Source: JBEIHX01 sp040381075 (lineage in GTDB: Bacteria; Pseudomonadota; Alphaproteobacteria; Caulobacterales; Aquidulcibacteraceae). From it: 43,157 nucleotides of DNA. Shown in pieces: positions 6,851 through 15,910 of this stretch (the first letter of the stretch is position 1; each line of letters starts with the position of its first letter). Under the pieces are notes generated by a model. It worked only from the letters and a program-made list of their open reading frames with translations. It ran no database searches and was not told the origin of the DNA. Location: assembly GCA_040381075.1 (NCBI GenBank), contig JBEIHX010000030.1, positions 1-43,157 of the forward strand, read 5' to 3'. Both the position numbers and the translations under genes were made by a program.

Positions 6851-7151
6851 AACGGGGGGTGATGCCCTGGCGCCCGGATCGGGGCCGTAGCGCCTCTCGC
6901 AGCAGCGCGCCTGGGCGACAGGGCTGGGCGACAGGGCTGGGGGGAAGGCCTCGGGGGAAGGCCTTGGCGACGTGCCTGGGCCACCTGCCTGGGCCGCAGG
7001 TCTGCGCCGCAGCAGGGCGCCGGCGGGACGCCGATAGGCAGCCCACGGAGAGAGACGACAGGGGCGCGGCCAGGCGCCGACCGCATGCGGACTGTCGCAT
7101 GCGCCTGGGCCAGGCAGGACCGACAGGGGCCTCAGGCCCCGCCGCGAACGC
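6851..7151. other. Non-coding spacer between convergent genes, 301 bp
   Basis: It contains the 12-13-bp repeat cluster and two CGCATGCG words near 7083 and 7096. No gene and no clear terminator with a T-run is seen. Confidence 0.5.
6911..6990. repeat. Cluster of short tandem repeats (12-13 bp)
   Basis: CTGGGCGACAGGG is repeated at 6911-6923 and 6924-6936. It is followed by two copies of GGGGGAAGGCCT and then two of TGCCTGGGCC. This lies between the convergent anti-sigma and DUF885 genes. Confidence 0.75.
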
Positions 7152-8975
7152 TCAGGCCGTCGTCGGCAGGGGCAGACCCAGCATCAGCGCACGGACCAGG
7201 GCAAGCGGCGGCGAGCCATGGGACAGCAGCCGGTTATGATAGGTCTTGAGGTCAAAGCCGGCGCCGTCGCGGGCCTTCACCTCCCGGCGCAGGGCGTGAT
7301 GGCCCGTCCAGCCGACATAATAGGTCGACAGCTGGCCCGAACTCACGCGGGCGCGGGTCCACTTGCCCGCCGCTTCGCGTTCCTCCTGGAAGGCCTCGCC
7401 GGTCATGAAACGCATGGCGGCGGCTTCGTCCCAGCCGTCGACATGGACGCCCTGGTCGAGAATGGCGTTGGCGATGACCCGCAGCGCCCATTTGAGATTG
7501 ACCAGCCGGCGCAGCGGGTCGTCCCCGCCATGGCCGGCTTCGATCATCATGTCCTGCGCGTAGCAGGCCCAGCCCTCGATGAAGGTTCCCGACCCGAGCA
7601 CGGCGCGCAGCACGCTGGGATGCTTGTTCGCGTGCCAGATCTGCACATAGTGACCCGGCATCGCCTCGTGGATCGACAGCTCCTCGACAGAGCGTCGGTT
7701 GTACTCCCTGAGATACGAATCCGCCTGCTCCTGCGTCCAGTCTGCAGGGATCGGCGAGACCGCGTAGAAGGTCTCCAGCCGGCGATCGAGCGGTCCTGGA
7801 CTGTCGCAATAGGCGACGGCGACGCCCTGCTGAAACTTCGGCATCTCAATCACCTTCACCGGCGCATCCGGCAGGGTGATGAGATCCCTCTCGCGCACGA
7901 ACCGGGTCTGGCTTGCCAGGGAGGCTTCGACATCCTGGAACAGGCGGGTGCGCGCCGAGCGGTCGGCGGCCGCGATCGCCAGCGCCTCCAGCACGGCCGC
8001 CCGCCTGCGGTCAGCCGACGCCGTCTCCGGCAGGGCGGCTCCGCCGCTGCGGGTCGCGAGCACGGTGCGGGCGATGTCGTACATCTCACTGGTCACCCGC
8101 TCCAGATCAGACTCGGCCTGTCTGCGGATCTCCGCCCGCGGCGTGGCCGCATCGACGGACCAGCGCAGCTTGGGGTCAAAAAGGGTCGCGCCCAGCCGGA
8201 AGTCGCCGGCAGCCTTGGTGATCAGGTCTGTCTCAATCCACGCCTGGTGCGCGCGGATCGCCTGCCTTGCCGTCTCCGCGGCGCCGAGCAGGCGGCTGCG
8301 GTCCGCGTCGCCGAGCGCGGCTGCGTTGGGTGCGATCAGCTCATCAATAATCGCAATCGCGCCCGGGTTCTGCTTCGCCCAGGTCTGGGCGTGAATGAGC
8401 GGCGTGCGGGAGGGATCCAGCTGGCTGCGCGCCTGGCTGAGAAGCTCCGGCAGTTTTTCCATGCGCGCCGCCGCTGACAGAAGACGCTCCGGCAGCGGTG
8501 CAAAATCGCGCGCCATCAGCGCGTACAGCGAGCCGCCCGCCAGGTCTGAATACACCAGCGGGTCCCAGGCCCAGTCCTGCAGGGCGTTGGCGCTGAAGTC
8601 GGCGGCGGCAAGGGCGTCCTGCAGCATCAGGGCGTCGAGCAGATTGTCCGGGCCCAGCTGTTCCCGGTCGAGCGCGCGCAGGGCGGCCCCAGTCTCGGCG
8701 GTCACCGCGTTGCGCGCGGCGCGACCTGAGGGGCTCATGTCGGTGAGTTCGGAATCGAAGGCGTGATCCCCGAGCGCGGTCGCCCAGGACGGCCGGGTGC
8801 GGGCGCTGTCCTTCAGCCATTTCGCACTGAGCCTCGCGAACGCGGCGTCCGCCTGCCCACCGCCGTCCGGCGTCATGCCGGATGTGCTGCACGCGGATAC
8901 GCAGGCAAGGCCCGCGGATGCGGCGAAGGCGGCGCCCAGCTGGAGCGACTGTCGGCGGGAAAGTGCGTGCGGCAT
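7152..8975 (-). CDS. DUF885-family putative metallohydrolase, Tat lipoprotein
   Basis: The 607-residue product starts MPHALSRRQSLQLGAAFAAS. The S-R-R-Q-S-L motif suggests Tat export and V-S-A-C (Cys29) is a lipobox, so it is probably a membrane-anchored periplasmic lipoprotein. The large all-helical domain carries the DUF885 signature HEAMPGHYVQIWH (His436, Glu437, His442) and a second FIEGWACYAQ motif (Glu467), a zinc-peptidase-like HExxxGH plus Glu set. Family members are uncharacterised or weakly linked to peptide or ester hydrolysis. It stands alone on the minus strand between spacers. No close functional link with the catabolic genes is visible. Confidence 0.85.
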   Translation of the reverse strand: MPHALSRRQSLQLGAAFAASAGLACVSACSTSGMTPDGGGQADAAFARLSAKWLKDSARTRPSWATALGDHAFDSELTDMSPSGRAARNAVTAETGAALRALDREQLGPDNLLDALMLQDALAAADFSANALQDWAWDPLVYSDLAGGSLYALMARDFAPLPERLLSAAARMEKLPELLSQARSQLDPSRTPLIHAQTWAKQNPGAIAIIDELIAPNAAALGDADRSRLLGAAETARQAIRAHQAWIETDLITKAAGDFRLGATLFDPKLRWSVDAATPRAEIRRQAESDLERVTSEMYDIARTVLATRSGGAALPETASADRRRAAVLEALAIAAADRSARTRLFQDVEASLASQTRFVRERDLITLPDAPVKVIEMPKFQQGVAVAYCDSPGPLDRRLETFYAVSPIPADWTQEQADSYLREYNRRSVEELSIHEAMPGHYVQIWHANKHPSVLRAVLGSGTFIEGWACYAQDMMIEAGHGGDDPLRRLVNLKWALRVIANAILDQGVHVDGWDEAAAMRFMTGEAFQEEREAAGKWTRARVSSGQLSTYYVGWTGHHALRREVKARDGAGFDLKTYHNRLLSHGSPPLALVRALMLGLPLPTTA

Positions 8976-9717
8976 GGCGGAGGGCCCTGAGCTTGTGATG
9001 AGCCATAGAGGCCTCGGCGCACCGCGGGGGTCAAGCTGTCAGTTCAACAGCCCGCACAGGCCAGGGCGGGCGCCCATGGCGCGTCAGGCGCCGCCCCATG
9101 GATCCGCCGCTGCGCGATGAGCGGGTTTGGGGGATCCCCCGGCGCGATCCCATCATGCGTGCAGTGTGGCGGTCGGTGGGGCGCGGCGCCGGCGTCATCA
9201 TCGCCCATGGGTGTGCGCAGGACATCCATCAGCCGCCCCGGCCTCCCCGCGGGCGACCCGGTGAGAGCCCACAGTGAGGCCCGAGTGTCGTCGCCGACGG
9301 CACATGCATCTGTGGGAGCGCGCACACGGGTGGTGTGACGTCGCGCAAAGCCAGGCCGGACATTGCGAATGTGAAACCACCCACAGCCCACACCGCGACC
9401 CGGCGGGCAAGGATGGCGCAGCGCAGACAGTGTGCGGGGCGAAGCCTCCGCACACAGACGGCGCCATGACGTTTTGCCCCGTCCGGATCGATAATGCTTA
9501 TCAACATCTTGGTGGCAGGAAGATGTTGGTGGCAGGAAGGTCACAACCGCAGGCGCGTCCGGCCAAGGGCGAGGGCGCCCCAGGGTTGAGGCGCGACCGC
9601 GCGCTGATTTGGCTGGCGCTGTCTTCGTCTTTCGGCGCACTGTCGGGCATCGGCGGGCGAGCCCGGGCGATTGTCGATCAGGCGTCGGGATATCGACAGA
9701 GGCGTACGGAGGGGGCC
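8976..9717. other. Non-coding spacer, 742 bp
   Basis: Long frames on both strands encode no recognisable protein. It contains a 12-bp palindrome (GGGGGATCCCCC, 9129-9140), a small inverted repeat GATAA-TGC-TTATC (9490-9502), and the word TTGGTGGCAGGAAG twice, 17 bp apart (9509-9522 and 9526-9539). These may belong to the control region of the SDR gene at 9718; no regulator is assigned. Confidence 0.5.
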
Positions 9718-10479
9718 ATGCAGTCAGTTGCGGTCATTACAGGCGCCGGCGCAGGCATCGGCCGCGCCCTGGCTCTGGAGGGCGCGTCCCGCGGGCTTTC
9801 GATTCTCGGGATCGAGGCGGACCGCGTGCGCGCCGAAGCCCTGGACGATGTGCTCGGGACAGCCGGGCGCTGCCTGACAGGCGACGTCCGCCGGCTTGAA
9901 GATCTTGAAAACCTGGCCTGGGCATGTGGGTCGGCGCCAGTATCGCTGGTGTTTGCAAATGCGGGCGTTCTGCGCGCCGGCAAGCCATGGGAGCAGCGCC
10001 CCGCAGACCGCGATCTCGTCCTCGATGTCAACATCAAGGGGGTTTTCAATACGCTGCAGGCCTTCGCGCCGCGGCTGTTCGCGCAACCCACCGCCTCGGC
10101 CGTGGTCTTCACCGCCTCACTCGCCAGTTTCACCGCTGCGGCCGGACTGGACGCCTACGCAGCGAGCAAGCACGCCGTGCATGCCATTGCGGCTGCATTC
10201 GCCGAAGAGACGCGCAGCCGGCATCCGCATGTGCGCTCGGTCCTTCTATGCCCGGGAGCGGTGCATACGGCCATCGCCGACGACGACGTCGAGGGGCCAG
10301 GCGGGCGTGTGCAGGCAGGCATCAGGCGACGCGCGAAGGACGGCGCATCCCCCCAGGCCACAGCCTTCGCTGCGTTCGAAGCAATCGCCCACGGCCGGGA
10401 TGTCGTCCTCCTGGACGACCGGGCGCCTGTCGCCATCGCCGCCCGCGCCGCGGCGCTCGGTGACGGACGCCTGCTGTGA
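9718..10479 (+). CDS. Short-chain dehydrogenase/reductase
   Basis: The 253-residue product has the classical SDR fold: TGAGAGIG cofactor motif at residues 8-15, NAG (in FANAGVL) mid-protein, and catalytic Tyr-x3-Lys in YAASKHA. It should oxidise or reduce an alcohol/ketone with NAD(P). GGAGGGGG lies just before the ATG at 9718; the frame extends upstream without any domain. It is followed by a strong hairpin and then a LysR gene in the same direction. Substrate is unknown; a hydroxysteroid or hydroxyacyl role would fit the neighbourhood but is only inference. Confidence 0.85.
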   Translation: MQSVAVITGAGAGIGRALALEGASRGLSILGIEADRVRAEALDDVLGTAGRCLTGDVRRLEDLENLAWACGSAPVSLVFANAGVLRAGKPWEQRPADRDLVLDVNIKGVFNTLQAFAPRLFAQPTASAVVFTASLASFTAAAGLDAYAASKHAVHAIAAAFAEETRSRHPHVRSVLLCPGAVHTAIADDDVEGPGGRVQAGIRRRAKDGASPQATAFAAFEAIAHGRDVVLLDDRAPVAIAARAAALGDGRLL

Positions 10480-10838
10480 GACCGCGCGCCGGCCCCCGGC
10501 GGGGGCTGTGCTGCGATCGGCGGGCGCATGGCGCGCACAGGGGGCAGGGGCTGAAGACAGCGCACAGCGCCCAGCTCCGTGGCGTGTCGCGCCGCGCCCC
10601 ATGGCCCGGATCGCTCGGCCTCCAGCCTCGCTCCAGCGACGCGTCCCGTTGCGCCGCCAAAAGGGCGAGCTTCAAGGGGCCCCGGGCGACGCCGAGGAGT
10701 GGCGCGCGCCATCGCCAGACCTCGCCCCGCCAGGTGTCCTCACCGGTTGCAGGTCCCGCCGTGGCGGTTTACCCCTACCCATTGCGTTGCGCTTGGTGGA
10801 CAGTGGAGTTTGTCGCAGTGAACCGGCGGACCGAATAA
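10480..10838. other. Non-coding spacer, 359 bp
   Basis: It holds the hairpin behind the SDR gene and the upstream region of the LysR gene. Nothing coding is recognised, and no confident promoter. Confidence 0.5.
10492..10506 (+). terminator. Hairpin after the SDR gene
   Basis: GCCCCC-GGC-GGGGGC forms a perfect 6-bp G+C stem 13 bases after the SDR stop. No T-run follows, so it may be a weak terminator or an mRNA 3'-end stabiliser. Confidence 0.4.
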
Positions 10839-11744
10839 GTGTCGAGCTGGCGCGGGATTGAGGAGTTCCTCGCGGTCGTGGAACACGGCAGCTTCACAGC
10901 CGCCAGTGAAGAGCTGGGCGTTTCCAAATCATTTGTCAGCAAGGCCGTCCACGATCTTGAGGAGCGATTGGGCGTTCAGCTTCTGGTGCGCACCACACGA
11001 CGCCTGTCGATGACCGGAGCAGGAGAAAGCTTTTACGCCGAGTGCGCGGATCTCCAACGGCGGTTTCAGGCGCTCGAGAGGCGAGTTGGCCTCTACGGAC
11101 GCTCACCCGTCGGCAGATTGCGGGTCGGCCTGAGCGATATCTTCGGCTCCGAGTACATGTCGGGAATGCTCGCTTCGTTCAATCTCGAGCATCCAGCCAT
11201 TGAAATTGAGATCATCGCGTATCTGGATGAGGGGCGGGTCTCGCAGGAGCGATACGATCTGGTCATCCGCTACGGAAAACTGTCGGATTCAAACCTGCGT
11301 GCGCGTCCATTTGGATATCTGTCCTACTGCCTGTGCGCCGCGCCCGACTATGTGGAGAGACATGGCTGGCCGTCGTCGTTGAATGACCTGGTGAACCATA
11401 ACTGCCTGACAGACCGCACCGCGACAATGTCGTTCAATGACGGACATGTGATCAAGGTGTCGCCCCGCTGGATGAGCAACAGCGGCATTGCCCTCAAGGG
11501 GGCTGTGCGCAAGGGTCTGGGAGTGGCGAGCCTCCCCGTCAGCGTCATCCGCCGCGAGCTGGCGGAGGGCAGCGTGATCGCCCTTGAGGAGGAATGGGCC
11601 TATTTCGACAAGGAGTGCTGGGCGGTGTATTCGCCTGGAATTGTCTCGGCTGCGACCCGCGCCTTCATAGACTACCTCGTGCGCCGCATCCCGCGCACCA
11701 AGATCCGCCCCTCGATGGCGGCGCAACTCGCCCTGCTCGAATAG
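10839..11744 (+). CDS. LysR-family transcriptional regulator
   Basis: The 301-residue product has the LysR winged helix-turn-helix at the N-terminus (GSFTAASEELGVSKSFVSKAVHDLEERLGVQLLVRTTRRLSMT, about 17-60) and a periplasmic-binding-like effector domain (about 88-290). The start is a GTG at 10839. It lies 120 bp upstream of, and in the same direction as, the Rieske oxygenase operon, which is the likely target. Two CTGACAG direct repeats occur in that gap. The effector is probably an aromatic or terpenoid/steroid metabolite, but nothing in the sequence shows which. Confidence 0.88.
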   Translation: MSSWRGIEEFLAVVEHGSFTAASEELGVSKSFVSKAVHDLEERLGVQLLVRTTRRLSMTGAGESFYAECADLQRRFQALERRVGLYGRSPVGRLRVGLSDIFGSEYMSGMLASFNLEHPAIEIEIIAYLDEGRVSQERYDLVIRYGKLSDSNLRARPFGYLSYCLCAAPDYVERHGWPSSLNDLVNHNCLTDRTATMSFNDGHVIKVSPRWMSNSGIALKGAVRKGLGVASLPVSVIRRELAEGSVIALEEEWAYFDKECWAVYSPGIVSAATRAFIDYLVRRIPRTKIRPSMAAQLALLE

Positions 11745-11799
11745 GCACGATTGTGCGCGCTCGCGGACAAAGCTTGCACGCGCTCGCCCTTTTACTGGC

Positions 11800-11822
11800 C
11801 TGACAGACCGATACGCTGACAG
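11800..11822 (+). promoter_or_regulatory. Direct repeat CTGACAG, possible regulator site before the Rieske operon
   Basis: CTGACAG occurs at 11800-11806 and 11816-11822, 16 bp apart, about 45-65 bp upstream of the Rieske start. It could be part of a LysR-bound control region. Evidence is the repeat and its position only. Confidence 0.3.
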
Positions 11823-11864
11823 TCAAAGAGTGGCGCGCAAAGCGCCCCTGCAGGGAGAGGAAGT

Positions 11865-12866
11865 GTGCCAAAGGTTGCTCGGTTTCCGATGCCGATCCCG
11901 TTCGGGTGGTTCGGCGTCGGCTACAGTTCGGAACTGACGGCAGGCGATGTGCGGTCACTTCATTATTTCGGCCGGGACCTCGTCCTGTTCCGCAATGAGG
12001 CTGGCAAGGCAGGTCTGCTCGATGCCTACTGCCCGCATCTGGGAGCGCATCTCGGCCACGGCGGCAAGGTTGTGGGCGACAGCATTCAGTGCCCGTTTCA
12101 CGCGTGGGAATTCAAGCCGGACGGTGTGTGCGCCCGCATTCCCTACGCCAAGACAATGCCGCCGCGGGTCGCCCGCGGACCGGTTGCCGAAGCCTATCCG
12201 GTCGTCGAAAAGGCAGGCGTCATCTGGGCGTGGCACCATCCCAATGGCGAGGCGCCCTCGTTTGACGTGATTGATTACCCGCAATTCGTCGACCCAAGCT
12301 GGGCAGAACCCACCAAGCGCCAGTGGCGGTTCGCCAGCAATCCGCAGGAGATCGCCGAAAACGGCGTTGATGTCGCACACTTCGCCTACGTGCACAAAAT
12401 GGATGCGGTTCCCGATGGTGAGACGGAGTATGACGGCGTCCGTCGCCGGAGCATCGCGCGCGGGCTGCGCACGATCGATCTGCCATCCGGCGAGCGCAGG
12501 CAGATCCCCTACTCGGTCGAGACCGTGCAGAATGGCGCCGGCCAGAAATTCACGCAGCTGCGCGGCATCGTTGAACTGTCCCTTCTGGTGATCGCCACGC
12601 CGGTCGAAGCTGATGATGTCGAACTGCGCTTCTGCTTCACCCATCCGAAAGTTGCGCCAGGCTCGCCCGAAGACATGGCTGTCAAGGCCGCAATAGAGAA
12701 CACCTGCGGTCAGACCGGCGTTGAAGGCGACATACCCATCTGGGAGAACAAGATACACCGGGCGCGGCCGCTCCTGTGCGATGGTGATGGCCCCATACTG
12801 CTGTTTCGTCGGTACTTTGAACAGTTCTATGCCGACGGCCCCGCCGCCATGGTCGCGGCCCAATAG
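11865..12866 (+). CDS. Rieske non-haem iron oxygenase, KshA-like
   Basis: The 333-residue product is a ring-hydroxylating oxygenase alpha subunit. The Rieske [2Fe-2S] centre is Cys56-x-His58 with Cys76-x2-His79. The mononuclear iron site is in ENGVDVAHFAYVH, with Asn166, Asp169, His172 and His177. The layout and the GWFGVGYSSEL and CPFHAWEF context resemble 3-ketosteroid 9-alpha-hydroxylase oxygenase (KshA), which starts ring B opening in steroids, although this protein is about 50 residues shorter than actinobacterial KshA. The start is GTG 11865 behind GGGAGAGGA. No reductase (KshB) gene is nearby, so electrons must come from elsewhere. It is first of an operon with an ADC-like protein, an SDR and an MFS carrier. 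The substrate is inferred, not shown. Confidence 0.82.
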   Translation: MPKVARFPMPIPFGWFGVGYSSELTAGDVRSLHYFGRDLVLFRNEAGKAGLLDAYCPHLGAHLGHGGKVVGDSIQCPFHAWEFKPDGVCARIPYAKTMPPRVARGPVAEAYPVVEKAGVIWAWHHPNGEAPSFDVIDYPQFVDPSWAEPTKRQWRFASNPQEIAENGVDVAHFAYVHKMDAVPDGETEYDGVRRRSIARGLRTIDLPSGERRQIPYSVETVQNGAGQKFTQLRGIVELSLLVIATPVEADDVELRFCFTHPKVAPGSPEDMAVKAAIENTCGQTGVEGDIPIWENKIHRARPLLCDGDGPILLFRRYFEQFYADGPAAMVAAQ

Positions 12867-12870
12867 ATGA

Positions 12871-12888
12871 GCCCGCCAATCGGCGGGC
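12871..12888 (+). other. Intercistronic hairpin
   Basis: GCCCGCC-AATC-GGCGGGC, a perfect 7-bp stem, lies 4 bases after the Rieske stop and 50 bp before the ADC-like gene. There is no T-run. It may tune mRNA stability or partial termination within the operon. Confidence 0.5.
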
Positions 12889-12940
12889 ACTGCACAACAA
12901 GAACGCACGATTGCGCCCGAAGCGCGCAGGGAGGATGATC

Positions 12941-13729
12941 ATGTCAAGACTTCGCTACGTCATGGGGAAGAACGAAACCCGTGCGGCAGGCATGTTGCGC
13001 AATACCGTCTACGGAATTCGTGCTGCCTACGAGACAGACCCCGAGGTGGTTGCAGCACTGCTGCCGCGCCCATTGAAGCCGGTCGCCCGTCCGGAGATCT
13101 GGCTGCAGATGGTTCATGTCGCCATGCATGTCACCGAGACAGACACGATCGAGATCGGGGCGCTGACCACGGGCGTGAACTGTACCTATGAGGGCGCGCC
13201 CGGGGCCTACTGCTTCCACATGGCGATGGAGGGCGAGAGCGTCGTCACCTCGGGTCGTGAACGGTTCGGCGAACCGAAAAAAATTGCGACAACCCATTTT
13301 GAGCGCACTGGCGACCATTTGCGCGCGACATGCAGCCGTCACGGCGTGGCCTATTTCGAAATTGAAGGCACGATCGGTCAGAAAGTCGACGCGCCGCTGA
13401 AATTCGAGGAGCACCTGTTCTGCTACAAGGGACTTCCCGCCATCGATCGGCCCGGGGAATTCGATGGGGACGTCTTCCTGACCCGACTGAACTGGCAGCG
13501 CAACTACACGGACCGCCGCGCGATGCAGGGAACGATCACACTGCGCGAGTCACCCTATGATCCGCTTGCCGATGTTCCTGTCCGCAAGCTGGTGAGCATG
13601 GAGTATGTCGAAGGGGGAACGGCGACCGGCGGGGTCCTGCTTCAGAAGGTGCCCGGTGAATGGATCGCGCCGCACTGGGTCGGCCGTTACGACGAACCAC
13701 GCAACGTCGGTCTTGAACTCGCGAAGTGA
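12941..13729 (+). CDS. Acetoacetate decarboxylase-like protein
   Basis: The 262-residue product has the ADC beta-cone fold signature GRERFGEPKKIA (about 105-116). The Pro-Lys-Lys at 112-114 carries the Schiff-base lysine of acetoacetate decarboxylase, so the catalytic residue looks kept. True ADC removes CO2 from acetoacetate; many relatives (ADCSF) do other Schiff-base chemistry such as aldol or dehydration steps. GGAGG lies 6 bp before the ATG at 12941. It sits between the Rieske oxygenase and an SDR in one operon, so its substrate is likely a keto acid or enone formed downstream of ring hydroxylation. I know of no assigned role for such a protein in steroid breakdown. Confidence 0.8.
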   Translation: MSRLRYVMGKNETRAAGMLRNTVYGIRAAYETDPEVVAALLPRPLKPVARPEIWLQMVHVAMHVTETDTIEIGALTTGVNCTYEGAPGAYCFHMAMEGESVVTSGRERFGEPKKIATTHFERTGDHLRATCSRHGVAYFEIEGTIGQKVDAPLKFEEHLFCYKGLPAIDRPGEFDGDVFLTRLNWQRNYTDRRAMQGTITLRESPYDPLADVPVRKLVSMEYVEGGTATGGVLLQKVPGEWIAPHWVGRYDEPRNVGLELAK

Positions 13730-13739
13730 TGCCCGCCTC

Positions 13740-14609
13740 ATGAAAGACCTGAAAGACAAAGTCGCCGTCGTCACCGGCGGCGCCAGCGGCGTCGGCAGGT
13801 GCCTGTGCGCGGACCTCGCCCGCGCCGGCGCGCATGTGGTGATCGTTGATATCGATCCCGCACGCCTGGCGGCCACGCAGGCGCAGATCGATCCGCTCGG
13901 CCCCGGTCGCGTCCTGGCCCTGCCCTGTGACGTCACCAAGGAGGCGTCGGTGCGGGCGCTTGCCGATACGGTGTTCGAGGCGTTTCCAGCCGTCCATGTC
14001 CTGTTCAACAACGCAGGCGTCGGATTGGGCGAGGCCCAGCGCAAGATCTGGGATCTTCCGGTAAGCGACTGGCGCTGGGGCATCGATGTGAACGTCATGG
14101 GCATCGTTCACGGAATAGCCGCTTTCGTGCCCCGCATGCTGGCCCGCGGCGAGGAAGGCGTTGTCGTCAACACCTCGTCAAGCAATGGCGGGCTTCGCTC
14201 GCTCCCGAATACGCCGATCTACGCGGCGACGAAGGCGGCGGTCACAAGCATTTCCGAGGTCCTGCATCAGCAGCTTTTGCGGGAAGGCGGCAGAGTGCGC
14301 GCAGCCGTGCTGTTTCCCGGGCCACACACTGTCAACACCGGGATCCTGGCCTCTGGCGAGGTGCGGCCGGCGGAGTACGTGGAACACGAAGGGCAAAGGA
14401 AAGTTGCCTACCGCACCATGGAAGATCTGCTCCGCACCACAGGCCTCAAGATGATGCTGACGCAGCCGGAAGAGGTGTCGGCCTTTGCTCTTGAAGGACT
14501 GCGCAGCGGCCGCTTCTGGCTGATTCCGGAAAGTCCCGATAATGACGCCCTTGTGGCGGCGCGCACTGCCCAGATCATCAGCCGAGAGGACCCGCCGTCA
14601 GCATGGTGA
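13740..14609 (+). CDS. Short-chain dehydrogenase/reductase
   Basis: The 289-residue product starts MKDLKDKVAVVTGGASGVGR. It has TGGASGVG (residues 13-20), NNAG, and the catalytic Ser and Tyr-x3-Lys in NTSSSNGG and YAATKAAV. The longer C-terminal part (about residues 190-289) exceeds the 250-residue norm and may form the substrate lid. It starts 10 bp after the ADC-like gene and overlaps the MFS gene by seven bases. Part of the Rieske operon; it probably acts on an alcohol or ketone in the same pathway. The long in-frame extension upstream of 13740 lies within the ADC gene and is not used. Confidence 0.85.
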   Translation: MKDLKDKVAVVTGGASGVGRCLCADLARAGAHVVIVDIDPARLAATQAQIDPLGPGRVLALPCDVTKEASVRALADTVFEAFPAVHVLFNNAGVGLGEAQRKIWDLPVSDWRWGIDVNVMGIVHGIAAFVPRMLARGEEGVVVNTSSSNGGLRSLPNTPIYAATKAAVTSISEVLHQQLLREGGRVRAAVLFPGPHTVNTGILASGEVRPAEYVEHEGQRKVAYRTMEDLLRTTGLKMMLTQPEEVSAFALEGLRSGRFWLIPESPDNDALVAARTAQIISREDPPSAW

Positions 14610-15910
14610 ACCTGGGCCGCTTCTACCCTTGGCTTGTCGTCGCAATTCTCTTTGTGGGGTATTGCTTCAGCGCGCTGGACGCGCGTGTCCTGACCCTGAT
14701 GGTCGGTCCGATCCAACAGGACCTTGACATCTCCGACTTCGAGATGAGCCTGCTGCAGGGCTTTTCATTCTCCCTGCTGTACAGCATCGCGGCGTTTCCA
14801 ATCGGGCGCTATGTTGATCGCTCGAAAAACCGTGCGTTGCTGATTGTCTGGGGTGTCCTCTTCTGGTCCCTCATGACGGCCGCGTGCGGCTTTTCAACGA
14901 CGTTTCTCGCCCTCTTTCTCGCCCGCGTCGGGGTCGGCGTTGGGGAAGCGACGCTCAGTCCTACCGCCTATTCGCTGATCAGCGACTATTTTGATCGCCA
15001 CAGCCGGGCCCTCGCCATCAGCTTCTATGCGATCGGCTATCCGATCGGCGGCGGGCTTGCCCTGCTCGTCGGCGGCTGGTTGCTGACGCACTTCAGCGAG
15101 GCTGGCGGGGCGACAGTGCCGCTGCTGGGAGAGTTCTCAGCCTGGCAGATGGTTTTCCTCTGCGTGGCCGCGCCAGGCGTGGTCGTTGCGGCGATGATGC
15201 TGCTGATCCGGGAGCCGCCACGGCGCGAAGTGGCTTCAGAGCTTGCCGAGCGCAGCAGCTTCAAGGAGGCGATGGCGTATCTCGCGGAACGGTGGGTGCT
15301 GTTCGGCTCGATCATCGGCTCGCTTGGCATCATCGCGCTGCTCGCGATCGGCACGGCGCTCTGGTTCCCCACATTCCTGATCCGCACCTACGGCATGACG
15401 CCGGGCGAAGTCGGAATGAGCTACGGCATGATCATGCTGGTGTGCGGCACCATCGGGACTCTGTTCGGGGGCTGGCTTTCGGGCCGCATGATGCGGGCCG
15501 GGCGCGCAGACGCAAATATGCGCATTGTTCTCGGGGCGACCTTGCTGAAGGGGGCGCCCCTCGTGATCGCACCGCTCATGCCGGATGCGACGTCGTCCCT
15601 GATCATGATGGCGATCGGCACCCTGATCGGACAGGCGTCCCAGGGCGTTATTCTCACCGCCATTCAGGACGTGACCCCGAACCAGCTGCGCGGTCAGGTG
15701 ACAGCTATTGCGCTCCTGGTCGTGAACATTCTGGGGACCGGACTTGGTGCGACTGTCATCGCGGCCATCACGGACTTTGGCTTCAGGGATCCAGGGGCCT
15801 TGCGCTATTCCATCGCGATTACAGGCGCCGTCACCCTGCCGCTCATCGCCGTTCTCACGGTGATCGCCATGCCGCACTATCGCCGGGCAGTCGAAGCCCT
15901 TGCACGTTGA
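14603..15910 (+). CDS. MFS transporter, Spinster-like
   Basis: The 435-residue product has about twelve membrane helices. The first loop carries the MFS motif in GRYVDRSKNRALL. Helix 4-5 has the ARVGVGVGEATLSPTAYSLISDYF signature seen in Spinster-type carriers common in sphingomonads. It starts seven bases inside the upstream SDR gene, so it is translationally coupled to the Rieske operon and likely imports, or exports, the substrate of that pathway. Its last codons, GCC CTT GCA CGT TGA, lie within the first unit of a 15-bp tandem array. Confidence 0.88.
   Translation: MVNLGRFYPWLVVAILFVGYCFSALDARVLTLMVGPIQQDLDISDFEMSLLQGFSFSLLYSIAAFPIGRYVDRSKNRALLIVWGVLFWSLMTAACGFSTTFLALFLARVGVGVGEATLSPTAYSLISDYFDRHSRALAISFYAIGYPIGGGLALLVGGWLLTHFSEAGGATVPLLGEFSAWQMVFLCVAAPGVVVAAMMLLIREPPRREVASELAERSSFKEAMAYLAERWVLFGSIIGSLGIIALLAIGTALWFPTFLIRTYGMTPGEVGMSYGMIMLVCGTIGTLFGGWLSGRMMRAGRADANMRIVLGATLLKGAPLVIAPLMPDATSSLIMMAIGTLIGQASQGVILTAIQDVTPNQLRGQVTAIALLVVNILGTGLGATVIAAITDFGFRDPGALRYSIAITGAVTLPLIAVLTVIAMPHYRRAVEALAR

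Noticed and set aside
9044..9640. Minus-strand 198-codon frame in the 742-bp spacer
   Set aside because: Composition is unlike a protein, with no domain and no ribosome-binding site.
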